From: Ruegeria sp. R13_0
Lineage (GTDB): Bacteria > Pseudomonadota > Alphaproteobacteria > Rhodobacterales > Rhodobacteraceae
Direction: 5' to 3'
Length of the DNA: 64,000 nt
Assembly: GCF_017743995.1 (NCBI RefSeq)
Contig: NZ_JAGHRB010000007.1
Coordinates: 124,001-188,000 of the forward strand
The translations under genes and the position numbers were made by a program. The notes under the pieces were generated by a model, which was not told the origin of the DNA, ran no database searches, and was given only the letters and a program-made list of their open reading frames with translations. Shown here in pieces: positions 1 to 9,668 of this stretch (position 1 is the stretch's first letter; each line of letters opens with the position of its first letter).

Positions 1-279
1 CAAAGCCGCGCCGACCTGCTGCGCGATATGGGAACAGGGTTGCTGGTCACCTCGATGATCGGATCGACGATCAACCCCAATACCGGGGACTACTCGCGCG
101 GGGCCTCGGGCTTTTGGGTCGAGAATGGCGAGATCACGCATCCGGTCAATGAATGCACCATCGCGGGCAACCTGCGCGACATGCTGAAACGGATCATCCC
201 GGCCAATGACGCGCGCCCCTACCTGTCGCGCGTTGTGCCCTCGGTGCTGATCGAAGGGATGACCCTTGCCGGCAACTGA
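1..279 (+). CDS. pmbA: PmbA/TldE-type modulator protein, C-terminal fragment
   Basis: The reading frame is open from base 1 and ends with TGA at 277-279, giving the last 92 residues of a protein whose start lies outside the window. The segment ASGFWVENGEITHPVNECTI followed by AGNLRDML is characteristic of the C-terminal domain of the TldD/PmbA family. These proteins form a heteromeric zinc protease (TldD/TldE) that trims small peptides in the cytoplasm. The NGEITHPVNE form fits the PmbA/TldE partner better than TldD. The next gene starts inside this one, so the two are probably translationally coupled. The family call is firm. The choice of PmbA over TldD is less so. Confidence 0.85.
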   Translation, partial: QSRADLLRDMGTGLLVTSMIGSTINPNTGDYSRGASGFWVENGEITHPVNECTIAGNLRDMLKRIIPANDARPYLSRVVPSVLIEGMTLAGN

Positions 280-1066
280 CCTGCCACTGCTGATTGAAGC
301 CGCACGCAAGGCCGGAGAGATCGCGACCCGTTTCTCGGGCGCGCAGGCGCAGCGTTGGGACAAGCCCGACGGTGCCGGGCCGGTGACCGAGGCCGATCTG
401 GCCGTCAACGACATGCTGGAACAGATGCTGCCGACGGCGCGGCCCGACTATGGCTGGCTCAGCGAAGAGACCGAGGATAGTCCGGACCGCCTATCGCGGG
501 ACCGCGCCTTCATCATCGACCCGATTGACGGCACCCGCAGTTTTGCCGAAGGCTCGCGCACCTGGGCGCATTCGCTTGCCGTTACGGAGCACGGAGAGGT
601 TACCGCCGCCGTGATCTACCTGCCCCTTCGCGACCTGTTTTATGCGGCGGCGAAAGGTCAGGGCGCCACCCTGAACGGTGCGCCAATCCGCGCCTCGGAG
701 GCTTCGACGCTTGGAACTGCCACAATTCTGGCCGCCAGGCCCAACATGAACAGCCACCATTGGCGCGATGGCGAGGTGCCCGAGTTTGACCGTGCCTATC
801 GCCCGTCGCTGGCCTATCGCATGGCCCTGGTAGGCGAGGGGCGTTTTGACGGCATGTTGACCCTGCGACCCAGTTGGGAATGGGATATCGCGGCGGGCGA
901 CCTGATTATTCGCGAGGCCGGAGGAATGTGCACCGACCGCGCAGGCCAGCCCCTGAGGTTCAACAACGCGCAGCCTCGGCTAAACGGCGTTCTGGCCACG
1001 GCGCAGGGTATCCACACCCAGCTTTCCTCCCGGCTTGACCCGAACGGCCCCGGCATTGCCCCATGA
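266..1066 (+). CDS. cysQ: Inositol-monophosphatase-family phosphatase, CysQ-like
   Basis: This 266-residue protein carries the motifs of the Mg-dependent, lithium-sensitive phosphatase superfamily: PVTEADLAVND near residue 39, SEETED near 66, IIDPIDGTRSF near 82 (metal-binding DPIDGT) and WEWDIAAGDLIIREAGG near 205. The short sequence and DGTRSF form resemble 3'(2'),5'-bisphosphate nucleotidase CysQ, which removes the toxic PAP by-product of sulfate activation. A plain inositol monophosphatase cannot be excluded. The start overlaps the end of pmbA by 14 bp, and its stop overlaps the start of waaA by 4 bp (ATGA), so it sits in the same operon. Confidence 0.8.
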   Translation: MPATDLPLLIEAARKAGEIATRFSGAQAQRWDKPDGAGPVTEADLAVNDMLEQMLPTARPDYGWLSEETEDSPDRLSRDRAFIIDPIDGTRSFAEGSRTWAHSLAVTEHGEVTAAVIYLPLRDLFYAAAKGQGATLNGAPIRASEASTLGTATILAARPNMNSHHWRDGEVPEFDRAYRPSLAYRMALVGEGRFDGMLTLRPSWEWDIAAGDLIIREAGGMCTDRAGQPLRFNNAQPRLNGVLATAQGIHTQLSSRLDPNGPGIAP

Positions 1067-2298
1067 GCAAACCGCGATCTCTGAGCCTTGCCGCCTACCG
1101 GGTCCTGTCCTGGGGAGGGGCGCAGCAAAGCATCCGACCAGATCAGCCTCGCCCGGACGGAGAGCTTGTCTGGGTTCACATCGCAACCCGCGACCGCCTG
1201 CGTGCAATCAGTGACTTTTGCCTCAGACTGCAACAGGCCCGACCCGGCCTGTCGATCCTGCTGAGCACCCCGCCCGAGATCGACCTGAGCCGCTGGACAG
1301 GAATCCCCTTTCCCATGGTCAACCTACCCGCCGAACAAACCGGCGCAGCGCGGGCTTTTCTGGACCATTGGAAACCCGATCTGGGTCTGTGGGTCGGAGG
1401 GGGATTGATGCCCAGCATCATCACCCGCGCGGAAGAGCGCAAAATCCCGATGCTTCTGATTGAGGCGCAGTTGGATGTCGTTTTGTCCCGCAATGCGCGG
1501 TGGCTGCCGGATATCAGCAGATATACTTTCGATTGCTTCGAACATATACTCACCACCACCGACGAAACGGCCCGCCAGATCCGGCGAATGGGGGTTGCCT
1601 CCTCCAAAGTGCGCAAAGCGCCGCCGCTGCAGTTCAGCCCGAACCCCTCACCCTGGCCTGAGGACGAATTGATCGAGACCAACCACGCCCTCGCCGGGCG
1701 TCCGGTCTGGCTGGCGGCGCGGGTTCAGGCGAAAGAGTTCATCTCGGTCCTCAGCGCCCATCGGCAGGCGCTGCGCATTCTGCCGCGTTTGGCGTTGATC
1801 CTGCACGTGGCGGATCGGGCCGAGGCCGCGCCGCTGCAGCGACGGCTTGAAACCATGGACTTGCGCTGTTCCAATTGGGACGACGGCGGCTCTATAGAGG
1901 ACACGACACAGGTGATTGTCAGCTCTGAGCCCGAAGATCTTGGCCTTTGGCAGCGTGTTTCACCGGTGTCCTTCATGGCCAGCTCGCTGGAACGCGGCGC
2001 CGGCGGGCAGGACCCGCTGGATGCTGTCGCGCTGGGATCGGCGGTTATCTATGGCCCGCATGTCGATATCTACCAGACGGTCTATGCCCGCCTTGCCGAG
2101 GCTGGTGCCGCCCATCCGGTCAAAACTGCGACCGAGCTTGGAGATGCGGTCGTCGCTCTTCTTGCCCCGGATCGCGCGGCCGGGATGGCACTGGCGGGAT
2201 GGCAGGCGATCACCGAAGGGGCACCTCAGGCCGAGAGGCTAGTCGACATGCTGCAGGACCTTCTGGACCAGCGGAGTAACCACGATGCGCGCCCCTGA
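1063..2298 (+). CDS. waaA: 3-deoxy-D-manno-octulosonic acid (Kdo) transferase-like protein
   Basis: This 411-residue protein is placed directly before lpxK, the usual position of waaA/kdtA in alphaproteobacteria. WaaA is a membrane-associated glycosyltransferase that adds Kdo from CMP-Kdo to lipid IV-A. Matching features are the [13 protein letters not shown] stretch near residue 104, equivalent to the family's PD...W.E..LWPN segment, and a [17 protein letters not shown] segment near 322, which fits the nucleotide-sugar binding end. The N-terminus is less standard: the usual RQRxG membrane-anchor motif is not obvious. It overlaps cysQ by 4 bp and lpxK by 14 bp. Confidence 0.75.
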   Translation: MSKPRSLSLAAYRVLSWGGAQQSIRPDQPRPDGELVWVHIATRDRLRAISDFCLRLQQARPGLSILLSTPPEIDLSRWTGIPFPMVNLPAEQTGAARAFLDHWKPDLGLWVGGGLMPSIITRAEERKIPMLLIEAQLDVVLSRNARWLPDISRYTFDCFEHILTTTDETARQIRRMGVASSKVRKAPPLQFSPNPSPWPEDELIETNHALAGRPVWLAARVQAKEFISVLSAHRQALRILPRLALILHVADRAEAAPLQRRLETMDLRCSNWDDGGSIEDTTQVIVSSEPEDLGLWQRVSPVSFMASSLERGAGGQDPLDAVALGSAVIYGPHVDIYQTVYARLAEAGAAHPVKTATELGDAVVALLAPDRAAGMALAGWQAITEGAPQAERLVDMLQDLLDQRSNHDARP

Positions 2299-3286
2299 CT
2301 TCTGGAACTCGGACCCCGCACGCCCGGCGCTACGTGCCCGGTTACTCAGCCCGTTGGGGCGGCTTTATGCGGCAGCGACGGCGCGCCGGGTCAACTCTGA
2401 TCCCGGAGTGAAGCCGGGTGTGCCAGTGATCTGCATCGGCAACCTCAACGCAGGTGGAACCGGCAAGACGCCCACGGTGATCTGGGTACTGGAAGAGCTG
2501 CGCAACGCCTGGCACGAGCCGCATGTTGTGACGCGCGGCCATGGCGGTTCGCTGGAAGGCCCGGTGCGGGTTGACCCCACCAAACACAGTGCCGCGCAGG
2601 TCGGGGATGAGCCGCTTCTGCTGGCCATGTTTGCCGAGGTCTGGGTCGCCAAGGACCGTGCCGCAGGTGCGCGCGCTGCGGCCGAGGCGGGCGCAAGCGT
2701 GATCGTTCTGGATGATGGCTTCCAGAATCCGGCGGTCGCCAAGGATTCCTCGATCATTGTGGTGGATGCCGAGCGTGGGTTTGGCAACGGCCTGTGCCTG
2801 CCAGCTGGTCCCCTGCGCGAACCCGTAGAGGTCGGCCTGAAACGCGCCGATCTGGTTCTGTCATTGGGCGATACGCAAGCGCAAGAAGTCTTCGCCGCAC
2901 AATGGGTCCCTAAGCTAACGGTGCCCCATGCGACGGGCGTTGTCGCGCCGTTGCAAACCGGCATGGACTGGGCTGGATCGCGGGTTTTGGCCTTTGCCGG
3001 GATCGGCCACCCCGAGAAGTTCTTCCAAACCCTGCGCCAACAAGGGGCTGAGCTTTTGCGGGCCGAGGCACTCGACGATCATCAACCGCTAACCCCGGCT
3101 CTGATGACCCGGCTTGAAAACGAGGCGCGCCTGCTTGGCGCTCAGATGGTGACGACGGAAAAAGACGCAGTGCGCCTGCCGCAAGCTTTCCGCAACAAGG
3201 TCGTCACCCTGCCTGTCCGGCTGCAAGTGAACGACCCCGAGCAGGTCAAAGAGATGATCCTGAAAGCGGCCCCATCCCCCAAGTGA
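2285..3286 (+). CDS. lpxK: Tetraacyldisaccharide 4'-kinase
   Basis: LpxK phosphorylates the 4' position of the lipid A disaccharide at the inner membrane. The 333-residue protein has the family's opening (PDFW near residue 4) and the P-loop [13 protein letters not shown] at residues 52-64. It also has VTRGHGG near 81, GDEPLLLA near 107 and the DDGFQNP signature near 142. A C-terminal [10 protein letters not shown] segment, also typical of LpxK, is present near 289. It is the last gene of the pmbA-cysQ-waaA-lpxK run, and a hairpin follows at 3307-3332. Confidence 0.95.
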   Translation: MRAPDFWNSDPARPALRARLLSPLGRLYAAATARRVNSDPGVKPGVPVICIGNLNAGGTGKTPTVIWVLEELRNAWHEPHVVTRGHGGSLEGPVRVDPTKHSAAQVGDEPLLLAMFAEVWVAKDRAAGARAAAEAGASVIVLDDGFQNPAVAKDSSIIVVDAERGFGNGLCLPAGPLREPVEVGLKRADLVLSLGDTQAQEVFAAQWVPKLTVPHATGVVAPLQTGMDWAGSRVLAFAGIGHPEKFFQTLRQQGAELLRAEALDDHQPLTPALMTRLENEARLLGAQMVTTEKDAVRLPQAFRNKVVTLPVRLQVNDPEQVKEMILKAAPSPK

Positions 3287-3306
3287 CCGGCCCCAAGTCA
3301 CGAGAA

Positions 3307-3332
3307 TGGTCGGCCCGAGAACAGGCCGACCA
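3307..3332. terminator. Bidirectional hairpin between lpxK and the DsbA-like gene
   Basis: A perfect 9-bp stem (TGGTCGGCC paired with GGCCGACCA) encloses an 8-nt loop between two converging genes. There is no long T-run on either side, so termination efficiency is uncertain. The position just after both stop codons supports a shared terminator. Confidence 0.6.
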
Positions 3333-3340
3333 ATAGGCAA

Positions 3341-4003
3341 TTAGCTGCCCAATTCGTCTTCGATCAGTTGCTTGAAGTCCTCATAGGACTGGTTCGAAAC
3401 CTTCTTGCCGTTCACAACAAAGGACGGGGTGCCCGTCACGTCATCGCGCTCAGCGTTTTCCTGATACCACGCCACCAGAGTCTGCGCACGTGTACCGTCC
3501 TGCAGGCAGGCTTCAAGCTGGTCATTGTCGATACCCGCCAGACGGCCGATCTTGCGCAGCTCGTCCACGATCTCGGTTGGACCACCTGCTTGGGTCCATT
3601 CGGACTGGCCCTGATAGATCAGATCGGTAATGCCAAAAAACTTTTCGGGCCCAGCGCAGCGCGCAACCATCGACGCCCACAGGCCATAGCGATCAAAGTA
3701 GACCTCACGATAGATGAACTTGACCTTGCCGGTATCGATGAAGTCCTTCTTCAGCTGCTTGTAGGCACCCTGATGGAAATTGGCGCAATGCGGACAGGTA
3801 TAGGAGGCATATTCGATGATCTCGACCGGCGCATCCTCGGCCCCCTGCACCATCTCGATGATCGTCGAGGTGTCGAGATCGGCCTCTTGCGCGATGGCGC
3901 TGCCGACCAGAGGATTGACGGAGTTTGTGTTCGAAGCTGTCATCCAATAGCCACCAGCGGCCACTGCGACAGCCGCACAGATTACGGTTGCAATACGGCT
4001 CAT
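3341..4003 (-). CDS. DsbA-family thiol:disulfide oxidoreductase, periplasmic
   Basis: The 220-residue protein starts with a signal-anchor stretch (residues 4-22, ATVICAAVAVAAGGYW). It then carries a thioredoxin-fold domain with the active site CPHC at residues 70-73 and the cis-proline segment TGTPSFVVNG near residue 190. CPHC is the usual DsbA motif, so it probably oxidises or isomerises cysteines in exported proteins. The frame stays open further upstream, but that part overlaps the preceding DUF721 gene. The ATG at 4003 is preceded by AAGGG and starts a clear signal sequence, so I chose it. It lies 13 bp downstream of the DUF721 gene and is probably co-transcribed. Confidence 0.88.
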   Translation of the reverse strand: MSRIATVICAAVAVAAGGYWMTASNTNSVNPLVGSAIAQEADLDTSTIIEMVQGAEDAPVEIIEYASYTCPHCANFHQGAYKQLKKDFIDTGKVKFIYREVYFDRYGLWASMVARCAGPEKFFGITDLIYQGQSEWTQAGGPTEIVDELRKIGRLAGIDNDQLEACLQDGTRAQTLVAWYQENAERDDVTGTPSFVVNGKKVSNQSYEDFKQLIEDELGS

Positions 4004-4016
4004 TCTCAGCCCTTTC

Positions 4017-4523
4017 TCAGCGTTTCTGCTTGGATAAAACGTTGCGGCCCAGACGTTCAAGGGCCGCACGTAAATCTTCATCATGGACATCCTGCGAGAC
4101 CCTGCCCGCTTCGGCCATGATTTCAGGTTTGATCTCTGGTTTCGCTTGTTTCGGCTTGTGGTCGAAACTGGCCTGCCCCTCGGCAAATCCGGTCGGGGCG
4201 GTCTGGGTGATGCGCACTCTGCTGATCGCATTGTAGCCGTAGACGGCGTTCACCTTGCCGCGCAGTTGTTCTTTCTGCATTTCCAGCATGGGGGCCTGCG
4301 GCCCGGTTGTCAGCACGGTCAGGGTCGCCCCCATCCCGTTCCGGCCATAGCCCACATTCACCGGTCTTGCGATGGCGGCAGTGTCCTGACCCACGATCTC
4401 GGCCCAGTGGGTCAGAAGGCGCGAAACCGCAAAGCCCCGGCTTTCGCCGGCGCGTCTGATCTGATCGTTCAGCAATGTCGCGGTGCGTTTGAACCCGCGG
4501 GTCGAAGAACGTCTGCGCTGCAT
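4017..4523 (-). CDS. DUF721 (DciA-like) protein
   Basis: This 168-residue cytoplasmic protein matches the DUF721 family: an N-terminal basic segment, then GFAVSRLLTHWAEIVGQ near residue 32 and a core with LTVLTTGPQAPMLEMQ near 75. DUF721 includes DciA, which helps load the replicative helicase DnaB in bacteria lacking DnaC. A long, charged tail (residues ~115-168) is more variable. The frame is open well upstream, but that region is antisense to mutY. The ATG at 4523, before MQRRRSS, gives the family's normal length. It is divergent from mutY. Confidence 0.78.
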   Translation of the reverse strand: MQRRRSSTRGFKRTATLLNDQIRRAGESRGFAVSRLLTHWAEIVGQDTAAIARPVNVGYGRNGMGATLTVLTTGPQAPMLEMQKEQLRGKVNAVYGYNAISRVRITQTAPTGFAEGQASFDHKPKQAKPEIKPEIMAEAGRVSQDVHDEDLRAALERLGRNVLSKQKR

Positions 4524-4604
4524 CTGGTTTCCAACTCCTGCACCGCTATTGTAATAAGCAAGCCAGCAGGCGCCAGCGAAACCCGACAGTGAGATAGATA
4601 AAAC

Positions 4605-5660
4605 TTGCGTGACAGCCCCGAATTTAACCTGAGCGCTGAATTGCTCGACTGGTATGACCGCCACGCGCGCGAGATGCCATGGCGTGTTGGCCCCGCCGAT
4701 CGCGCCGCAGGCGTTGTGCCGGACCCTTACCGGGTCTGGTTGTCCGAGGTCATGCTGCAACAGACAACCGTCGCCGCCGTGCGGGACTATTTCACCCGCT
4801 TCACCACGCGTTGGCCCACCGTGCAGGCGCTGGCCGCCGCCCCCGATGATCAGGTCATGGGGGAATGGGCGGGCCTCGGGTATTATGCTCGCGCCCGCAA
4901 TCTGCTGAAATGCGCCCGTGTCGTGGCCGAGAATCACGACGGACAGTTCCCCGACACCTACGACGCGCTGCTGGACCTGCCGGGGATCGGCCCTTACACC
5001 GCCGCTGCGATCTCGGCCATTGCGTTTGATCGGCCCGAAACCGTGCTGGATGGCAATGTCGAGAGGGTGATGGCCCGGCTCTACGATATTCACGACCCGT
5101 TGCCCGGATCAAAACCTGTTCTGAAAGAAAAAGCAGCCGCGCTGACACCAGCACTGCGACCCGGAGACTACGCACAGGCCGTAATGGATCTTGGGGCCAC
5201 AATCTGCACACCCAAATCCCCGGCCTGTGGAATCTGCCCCGTGCAAGCCCCCTGCCTTGCCCGCGCTGCTGGCACGCAGCCAGAGCTGCCGAAGAAGACG
5301 CCCAAAAAGCCGAAACCCACGCGATTCGGCCATGTCTATATCGCGCAAGACCCAAACGGAGCGTTCCTGCTGGAACGCCGCCCGGACAAGGGTCTTCTGG
5401 GTGGCATGTTGGGCTGGCCCGGCTCGGACTGGTCCGAGGCTCCGCCCGAGGCCCCTCCGTTTTCGGCAGAGTGGCGCGTTCTGAACGGCGAGGTGCGCCA
5501 CACCTTCACACATTTCCATCTGGTGCTGCGAATCTGGAGCGCACCGCTGCCCGATGGCACCGAACCCGACGGGCTGACCCTATTGCCCAAGCATGACTTC
5601 AAACCCAGCGACCTGCCTACGGTGATGCGAAAAGCCTACGACCTTTGGCGGGGGCAATAA
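4605..5660 (+). CDS. mutY: A/G-specific adenine DNA glycosylase
   Basis: MutY removes adenine mispaired with 8-oxoguanine. The 351-residue protein has the catalytic-loop SEVMLQQT (Glu48) and the helix-hairpin-helix LLDLPGIGPYTAAAI near residue 122. The catalytic Asp149 lies in VLDGNV. Four cysteines form a [4Fe-4S] ligand set at C201-x6-C208-x2-C211-x5-C217. A NUDIX-like C-terminal domain follows from about residue 240 and would recognise 8-oxoG. The start used here is TTG at 4605. No ATG exists before the conserved N-terminal helix, and the Shine-Dalgarno sequence is weak. Confidence 0.93.
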   Translation: MRDSPEFNLSAELLDWYDRHAREMPWRVGPADRAAGVVPDPYRVWLSEVMLQQTTVAAVRDYFTRFTTRWPTVQALAAAPDDQVMGEWAGLGYYARARNLLKCARVVAENHDGQFPDTYDALLDLPGIGPYTAAAISAIAFDRPETVLDGNVERVMARLYDIHDPLPGSKPVLKEKAAALTPALRPGDYAQAVMDLGATICTPKSPACGICPVQAPCLARAAGTQPELPKKTPKKPKPTRFGHVYIAQDPNGAFLLERRPDKGLLGGMLGWPGSDWSEAPPEAPPFSAEWRVLNGEVRHTFTHFHLVLRIWSAPLPDGTEPDGLTLLPKHDFKPSDLPTVMRKAYDLWRGQ

Positions 5661-5721
5661 GCCCGCTGGGCAAGCTCGGTCCGTCCGGCTAGGGTGCATC
5701 TGCCTATTCGGAGCATCTAGG

Positions 5722-6858
5722 ATGATCGCGACTCAACCCCTCTCGCACTGGCAAGCCGCTTTGCCCTATTGGGTGTCCTTCCTGCTGATCCCCCTGATCT
5801 GGGCAACGGCCTTTGCAGGGGGTTGGTGGGTATTGCTGATCCCCTTGTCCACATGGTGGGCCTTTGCGGTTCTGGACCGCTTGACCGGCCTCAACCTGCA
5901 AAACGCCGACCCTGAAACCCCCGATGACGCGCTGCACTGGTACATCCTGCTGACCAAGCTCTGGGCGCCTGTCCAATTCCTCACGCTGTTTGGCCTGATC
6001 TGGTACGCAACCCATAGCGATCACTTGTCGAGCTGGTCGAAGATCGGGCTGTTCTTCGGTATGGGCGTCATCTCGGGCACGATCGGGATCAACTACAGCC
6101 ACGAGCTGATGCACCAAAAATCCCGATCTGAGCGTTGGCTGGGCGATCTCCTTCTGGCAATGGTCCTCTATTCTCATTTCCGGTCCGAGCATCTGCTGGT
6201 CCATCACCGCCACGTCGGCACTCCGCGCGACCCGGTGACGGCGCGCTACAACGAAGGTTTCCACCGCTTCTATCCTCGCGTCCTGCTGCAATGCCTGATC
6301 TCAGCTTTTCGGGCCGAGAAGGACAAGCTGGCCCGCAAGGACCGCCCCTGGACTGACCGCTCGAACCCGTTCTGGCGCTACTGGGCACTGCAAACCGGCA
6401 TGCTGATCCTCGCTGCTCTGATCGGAGGATGGCCCGGCCTCGCCCTGTTCCTACTGCAAGCGGGCGTCGCGATCTGGCAGTTAGAGCTGGTCAACTACGT
6501 GGAACACTACGGCCTGACCCGAAAACATTTGGGCGAGGGCAAATACGAACACGTTCTGCCCCGGCATTCGTGGAATGCCTCACAAAAAGCGTCGAACTGG
6601 CTGCTGATCAACCTGCAGCGCCACTCGGACCATCACTACAAACCCAACCGTCGCTTCCCGCTGCTGCAAAACCACCCGCAAGAGGACGCGCCGCAACTGC
6701 CCTTCGGCTATCCGGTCATGACCGTCGCCGCGATGATCCCGCCGCTATGGCGCCGCGTCATGAACCCGCGCGTCCGCGCCTGGCGGCGGCACTACTACCC
6801 CGAGATCACCGATTGGCACCCCTATAACAAAGCACTGAACCCCGGCCCAAGGGCGTGA
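5722..6858 (+). CDS. alkB: Alkane 1-monooxygenase (AlkB family)
   Basis: The 378-residue integral membrane protein has hydrophobic segments near residues 15-50, 82-96, 106-122 and 222-255. It carries the full histidine set of membrane di-iron hydroxylases: HELMH at 127-131, HLLVHHRH at 157-164, NYVEHYG at 258-264 and LQRHSDHH at 298-305. NYVEHYGL and LQRHSDHH are hallmarks of AlkB alkane omega-hydroxylases. It should convert medium-chain alkanes to 1-alkanols using rubredoxin-delivered electrons. No rubredoxin gene is in the window. The length is a little shorter than the roughly 400 residues of well-known AlkB proteins. No ligand histidine appears missing. Confidence 0.9.
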   Translation: MIATQPLSHWQAALPYWVSFLLIPLIWATAFAGGWWVLLIPLSTWWAFAVLDRLTGLNLQNADPETPDDALHWYILLTKLWAPVQFLTLFGLIWYATHSDHLSSWSKIGLFFGMGVISGTIGINYSHELMHQKSRSERWLGDLLLAMVLYSHFRSEHLLVHHRHVGTPRDPVTARYNEGFHRFYPRVLLQCLISAFRAEKDKLARKDRPWTDRSNPFWRYWALQTGMLILAALIGGWPGLALFLLQAGVAIWQLELVNYVEHYGLTRKHLGEGKYEHVLPRHSWNASQKASNWLLINLQRHSDHHYKPNRRFPLLQNHPQEDAPQLPFGYPVMTVAAMIPPLWRRVMNPRVRAWRRHYYPEITDWHPYNKALNPGPRA

Positions 6859-6860
6859 CC

Positions 6861-6881
6861 GCAGCGCGCATCGCGCGCTGC
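6861..6881 (+). terminator. Hairpin after alkB
   Basis: Two bases after the alkB stop, GCAGCGCGC pairs perfectly with GCGCGCTGC around a 3-nt loop. No T-run follows, so it is a candidate terminator or 3'-end stabiliser. A second, imperfect hairpin at about 6899-6918 lies next to the stop of the opposing cyclase gene. Confidence 0.5.
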
Positions 6882-6936
6882 CCGGCCCAACTGGAGGGGC
6901 TGCATCTTTGATGCTGCCCAAACAGGCGGGAGCCGT

Positions 6937-8319
6937 TCACAAAACCCAGATATCCATAGGGGTTTCAACTCCGCGAACGGTCTGACCCTGGCGTTTCTGA
7001 AACCCATCCATCAACGCTCCAACATTCGGATTCTCGCGTACGGCTTGCTCCCGCAACGCGTCACTGACCACGATCCGGGCCTGAAAATCGCGGGTCATCG
7101 CCTCCAGCTTTGCCGAGACATTCACCGCATCCCCAATCACTGCAAATTCCAACCGGTTGGCCCCGATATCCCCTAGAACGACCGAACCAAAATGCACGCC
7201 GATCCCGACATGGATATCATGCTCTCCCGCTCGAAGTCGTTCCTGGTTCCACTCGTCGATGACGCTGACCATCGTCCGCGCGCAGCCCAGCGCATTGCTG
7301 GCGTCCAAAGGCGTTGCGACCGGCGTGCCAAACGTCGCCATAAGCCCGTCGCCCAGATATTTGTCCAAAGTGCCATGGTGACGAAACACCTCGGCCTCCA
7401 TCCGAGCATGAAATCCGCGCAACACCTCAATCACCTCGTAAGGGTCCCGTCCGGCTGCAAATTTCGTGAAGCCCACAATGTCAATGAACAGCACCGCAAT
7501 ATCCGCCTTGCGCACCTGCTTTAACGGCTCGTCATTCTTGCTGAGCTCATCGACCACATTGGGCGAGAAGTAACGCGACAGGTTGGCCCGTTCCCGCTCC
7601 AGCCCCGCGTTGCTCATCAACAAGCGATTTAGCCGTCGCATCGACACGCCAAGCGTCACTGCGACCATCACGAACACGACCACCTGCTGAATGCGCTGCG
7701 GGATATCGAAACTGTTGGGATCCAACAGCTCTGCGACGTCCGGATAGCCCTGCAAAGCCGCCGCGACCTTCTGGCTGATCCCCGGAATCGGCGTGGCCAC
7801 CCACCAGGCGATGATCCAACCCGCCGTCCAGATCAGGGCCGTCCAGGAGCCAATCGCGACAACCGTGCGCCACGAATAGGCCAGCGTCCCAGCAGCTAAA
7901 ATGATGAAGAAATACTGAAAATTATCGAACCGGTACTGCATTGCCAACGGCCGCACATCATCGCTGAACGGGTTCGGAACAATCATCCCAAGCGTCATGA
8001 TCAGCAGATCGACAAAGATCAGCAACAGCTCGGTCCGCGATTGCCCAACCCGCCCTGCGCGCCGGATCAACCAGCCATTCGCGCAGAGGACAAGCAGAAT
8101 GAACTGATACCACAGAACCTCCCATTGCGGGTTCAGAAAGATCAACAATACCCCGGTTAAAGCCATAGCGATCCAGCGTGCGCGGACGGCCAGTTCCAGA
8201 CCCTCCTGCTTGTGCCGTTGCATTGCGGCTTCGGTGTATTTGTTGTCCAGATCCACAGCATCCGGCTGCGTAACGGCGAACCGTTCCAGTCTGGATGGGC
8301 TGGCAGTTGTCTCGCTCAT
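6937..8319 (-). CDS. Membrane-bound class III adenylate/guanylate cyclase
   Basis: This 460-residue protein has a hydrophobic N-terminal half with about six membrane segments (roughly residues 47-62, 68-86, 97-115, 134-150, 154-174 and 210-228). A class III cyclase domain follows at about 270-450. Metal-binding aspartates are Asp280 (LFIDIVGFT) and Asp324 (YLGDGLMATF). Base-recognition residues Lys320 and Asp397 favour ATP, so cAMP is the likely product. The transition-state pair is unusual: Asn400 is present, but the usual Arg four residues later is Lys404 (NVSAKLE). The frame extends upstream to 8361, but GAGG eight bases before the ATG at 8319 supports that start. Confidence 0.88.
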   Translation of the reverse strand: MSETTASPSRLERFAVTQPDAVDLDNKYTEAAMQRHKQEGLELAVRARWIAMALTGVLLIFLNPQWEVLWYQFILLVLCANGWLIRRAGRVGQSRTELLLIFVDLLIMTLGMIVPNPFSDDVRPLAMQYRFDNFQYFFIILAAGTLAYSWRTVVAIGSWTALIWTAGWIIAWWVATPIPGISQKVAAALQGYPDVAELLDPNSFDIPQRIQQVVVFVMVAVTLGVSMRRLNRLLMSNAGLERERANLSRYFSPNVVDELSKNDEPLKQVRKADIAVLFIDIVGFTKFAAGRDPYEVIEVLRGFHARMEAEVFRHHGTLDKYLGDGLMATFGTPVATPLDASNALGCARTMVSVIDEWNQERLRAGEHDIHVGIGVHFGSVVLGDIGANRLEFAVIGDAVNVSAKLEAMTRDFQARIVVSDALREQAVRENPNVGALMDGFQKRQGQTVRGVETPMDIWVL

Positions 8320-8376
8320 GACAGGAACCTCTGAGGCAGTGCTGGCGGCGCGCCCATGCAATCACCTCTGACTGCA

Positions 8377-8407
8377 AAACAAAAGACCCCGCCGAGAACG
8401 GCGGGGC
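8377..8407 (-). terminator. Rho-independent terminator of ccrM
   Basis: On the minus strand, CCCCGCC and GGCGGGG form a perfect 7-bp stem around a 6-nt loop (arms at 8387-8393 and 8400-8406). A T-rich tract (TCTTTTGTTTT) follows. It lies about 50 bp after the ccrM stop and separates ccrM from the downstream cyclase gene. Confidence 0.88.
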
Positions 8408-8457
8408 AAGGCGTAGTGCCTTGTGTCAGGCCACAGGCACCGGCGGTTTTCGTGATA

Positions 8458-9570
<1,113 letters not shown>

Positions 9571-9616
9571 TCAAGTATCCACGGCGCTTTTGCGCTCATT
9601 TGGTTGACACAAGGAT

Positions 9617-9655
9617 GAGTCAAAGACGATTCGCCGTCAATTTCTTTTTTGAATC
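9617..9655. promoter_or_regulatory. Cluster of three GANTC sites upstream of ccrM
   Basis: GAGTC (9617-9621), GATTC (9628-9632) and GAATC (9651-9655) fall within 39 bp in the 107-bp gap between rnhB and ccrM. On the minus strand the first overlaps a TTGACT hexamer that could serve as a -35 element. These are targets of the enzyme encoded immediately downstream. Confidence 0.65.
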
Positions 9656-9668
9656 AGCGACTTACGAT

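Noticed and set aside
3368..4120. A 250-codon plus-strand frame.
   Set aside because: It is antisense to the DsbA-like gene, which has a signal sequence, CPHC and cis-Pro.
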